From contig JAZOQG010000062.1 in the NCBI GenBank assembly GCA_045656005.1, positions 1 through 7,423 of the forward strand: a stretch of DNA of 7,423 nucleotides, in the 5' to 3' direction. This document shows positions 6,178 through 7,423 of this stretch, piece after piece. The notes under the pieces are model-generated. The model was not told the DNA's origin, made no database searches, and worked only from the letters and a program-made list of their open reading frames with translations. The first letter of the stretch is position 1, and the number at the start of each line of letters is the position of its first letter. This stretch comes from JAZNQN01 sp045656005. Its GTDB lineage: Bacteria > Bacillota > Clostridia > UMGS1883 > UMGS1540. The position numbers and the translations under genes are program-made.

Positions 6178-7423
6178 TTAAAGTTCTGAAAGCATCTCTG
6201 AAAGGAGCTTATTAATCATTGCAGGATTTGCCTTACCTTTTGATGCACGCATAATCTGTCCGGTAAGAAATCCCTGTGCCTGTTTTTTGCCTGCCTTAAA
6301 GTCTGCAATAGCTTGAGGATTTGCCTCAAAAACTCCTAAAATCATTTCTTTTATGGCACCCTCATCGCTTATCTGCACAAGTCCTTTTTCTTCAACTATA
6401 ACGCTTGGCTTTTTATATTCGTCAAACATTACCGGCATAACTTTTTTTGCAATGGTAACACTTATTGTACCTTTTGCAATAAGAGAAATAAGTTCGGCAA
6501 GCTCGGCTCCTCCAAAGGGAATGTCGTCAGCCTCCATATTTCTTTCGTTAAGTATCTTTGAAATCTCTCCCAAAATCTGGTTTGATGCTTCTTTTGCGGG
6601 AGCACCGTTTTCAACTGCATCATCAAGAAGAGCCGAAAGTGCCATGTTAACACTTATAAGTCCTGCTTCATAATCAGTAAGACCCATTTTCATAAAGCGT
6701 TCTTTTTTTGCTCCGGGAAGCTCGGGAAGTGTTTCTCTTATGCTTTCAATCCACTCGTCCGATACCGTAATCGGCATTAAATCAGGCTCAGGGAAATAGC
6801 GGTAGTCATGTGCCTCTTCTTTTGAACGGAGAAGGTGCGACATACCTGCAGTATCATCCCATCTTCTTGTTTCCTGCTCAACCTCACCACCGCTTTCAAG
6901 TATTTTAATCTGCCTGTCACGTTCATATTTCATAGCACGAACTGCGGCAGAGAAGGAGTTTACGTTTTTACATTCACTTCTCACCCCGAATTCCTTCTGT
7001 CCTTCGGGACGAACAGATAAATTTACATCGCAACGAAGTGAGCCTTCCTGCATTTTGCAGTCGGACACTCCAATGCATTTAAGTATAGAACGAATGGTAT
7101 CAAGATAAGCCTCTGCCTCCTCAGGAGAGCGCAAATCAGGCTCTGACACGATTTCAATAAGAGGAACTCCGCCTCTGTTATAGTCAACGCCCGAAAATTC
7201 ATCATCACCGTCATGAACTAATTTTCCCGCATCTTCTTCTATGTGAATTCTTGTAATCCCTATATTTTTAGCGCCGTTTTCAGTTTCGATTGTTACATAG
7301 CCGTTTTCACAAAGTGGCAAATCAAACTGGGAAATTTGATAAGCCTTTGGAAGGTCGGGATAAAAATAATTTTTTCTGTCCTGCTTGCAAAAATGTGCAA
7401 TAGTGCAGTTTGTGGCAAGCCCT
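6178..7423 (-). CDS. gatB: Asp-tRNA(Asn)/Glu-tRNA(Gln) amidotransferase subunit B (5' end outside window)
   Basis: GatB is the tRNA-binding and kinase subunit of the cytosolic GatCAB complex, which activates misacylated Glu-tRNA(Gln) or Asp-tRNA(Asn) for amidation with ammonia from GatA. The frame is open to the right edge. The 414 visible residues begin at GLATNC, and about 60 N-terminal residues of the usual 475-480 are missing. A TTG at 7318-7320 is internal, since DRKNYFYPDLPKAYQISQFD upstream of it is strongly conserved in GatB. Further hallmarks, in visible-residue numbering, are HIEEDAGK (60-67), DYNRGGVPLIEIVSEPD (80-96), MQEGSLRCD (124-132), KNVNS (152-156), QETRR (183-187) and DYRYFPEPDL (206-215). 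The C-terminal YqeY-like tail has GFLTGQIMRASKGKANP. The stop is TAA. gatC and gatA are expected upstream, outside the window. The SLH gene follows after 30 bases. Confidence 0.97.
   Translation of the reverse strand, partial: GLATNCTIAHFCKQDRKNYFYPDLPKAYQISQFDLPLCENGYVTIETENGAKNIGITRIHIEEDAGKLVHDGDDEFSGVDYNRGGVPLIEIVSEPDLRSPEEAEAYLDTIRSILKCIGVSDCKMQEGSLRCDVNLSVRPEGQKEFGVRSECKNVNSFSAAVRAMKYERDRQIKILESGGEVEQETRRWDDTAGMSHLLRSKEEAHDYRYFPEPDLMPITVSDEWIESIRETLPELPGAKKERFMKMGLTDYEAGLISVNMALSALLDDAVENGAPAKEASNQILGEISKILNERNMEADDIPFGGAELAELISLIAKGTISVTIAKKVMPVMFDEYKKPSVIVEEKGLVQISDEGAIKEMILGVFEANPQAIADFKAGKKQAQGFLTGQIMRASKGKANPAMINKLLSEMLSEL

Noticed and set aside
6353..6673. Plus-strand open frame of 106 codons inside gatB
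   Set aside because: It is a reverse-strand shadow of strongly conserved GatB coding sequence; its serine-rich, hydrophobic composition is the usual result of antisense reading of such genes.
7318..7320. TTG as a start codon for gatB at 7320, which would give a 380-residue protein
   Set aside because: The same frame stays open to the window edge and encodes conserved GatB sequence (DRKNYFYPDLP and QISQFD), so the gene is partial at its 5' end rather than starting here.

Overview
The window looks like a piece of a low-GC, Gram-positive chromosome, most likely from class Clostridia. The evidence is AT-rich intergenic DNA, strong AGGAGG-type ribosome binding sites, a glutamyl/aspartyl-tRNA amidotransferase gene (gatB), a SpoIID/LytB protein placed directly ahead of queA and tgt, and an exported protein with SLH domains. 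Genus cannot be fixed from the sequence. All six genes lie on the minus strand, so transcription runs from right to left. Coding density is high and the longest gap is about 150 bases.

Right to left, the layout is as follows. (1) gatB, cut by the right edge and missing about 60 N-terminal residues. (2) After 30 bases with no terminator, a secreted 477-residue SLH-domain protein. Its C-terminal half contains two diverged copies of one module of about 100 residues. (3) After a 112-base gap holding a near-perfect sigmaA-type promoter and a 7-7-7 dyad, a PfkB-family sugar kinase resembling 2-keto-3-deoxygluconate kinase (kdgK), closed by a clear intrinsic terminator. (4) A second promoter, then a tight three-gene operon: spoIID-like, queA, tgt, with gaps of 3 and 9 bases. 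(5) A 112-base left-edge region with a third promoter-like sequence reading towards a gene outside the window.

Functionally, tgt and queA are consecutive steps of queuosine synthesis: Tgt exchanges G34 for preQ1 in tRNAs with GUN anticodons, and QueA converts preQ1 to epoxyqueuosine. gatB serves indirect Gln-tRNA (and possibly Asn-tRNA) synthesis. The SpoIID-like and SLH proteins act outside the membrane, on or at the cell wall. The kinase would feed 2-keto-3-deoxygluconate into the KDPG branch of hexuronate catabolism, but no KDPG aldolase gene is next to it.

Most of this is ordinary core-genome content. I found no mobile element, CRISPR array, RNA gene or clearly new system. The points most worth a second look are the duplicated module in the SLH protein, the promoter-plus-dyad leader of the sugar kinase, the vegetative-looking promoter of the spoIID-queA-tgt operon, and an altered nucleophile loop in Tgt.
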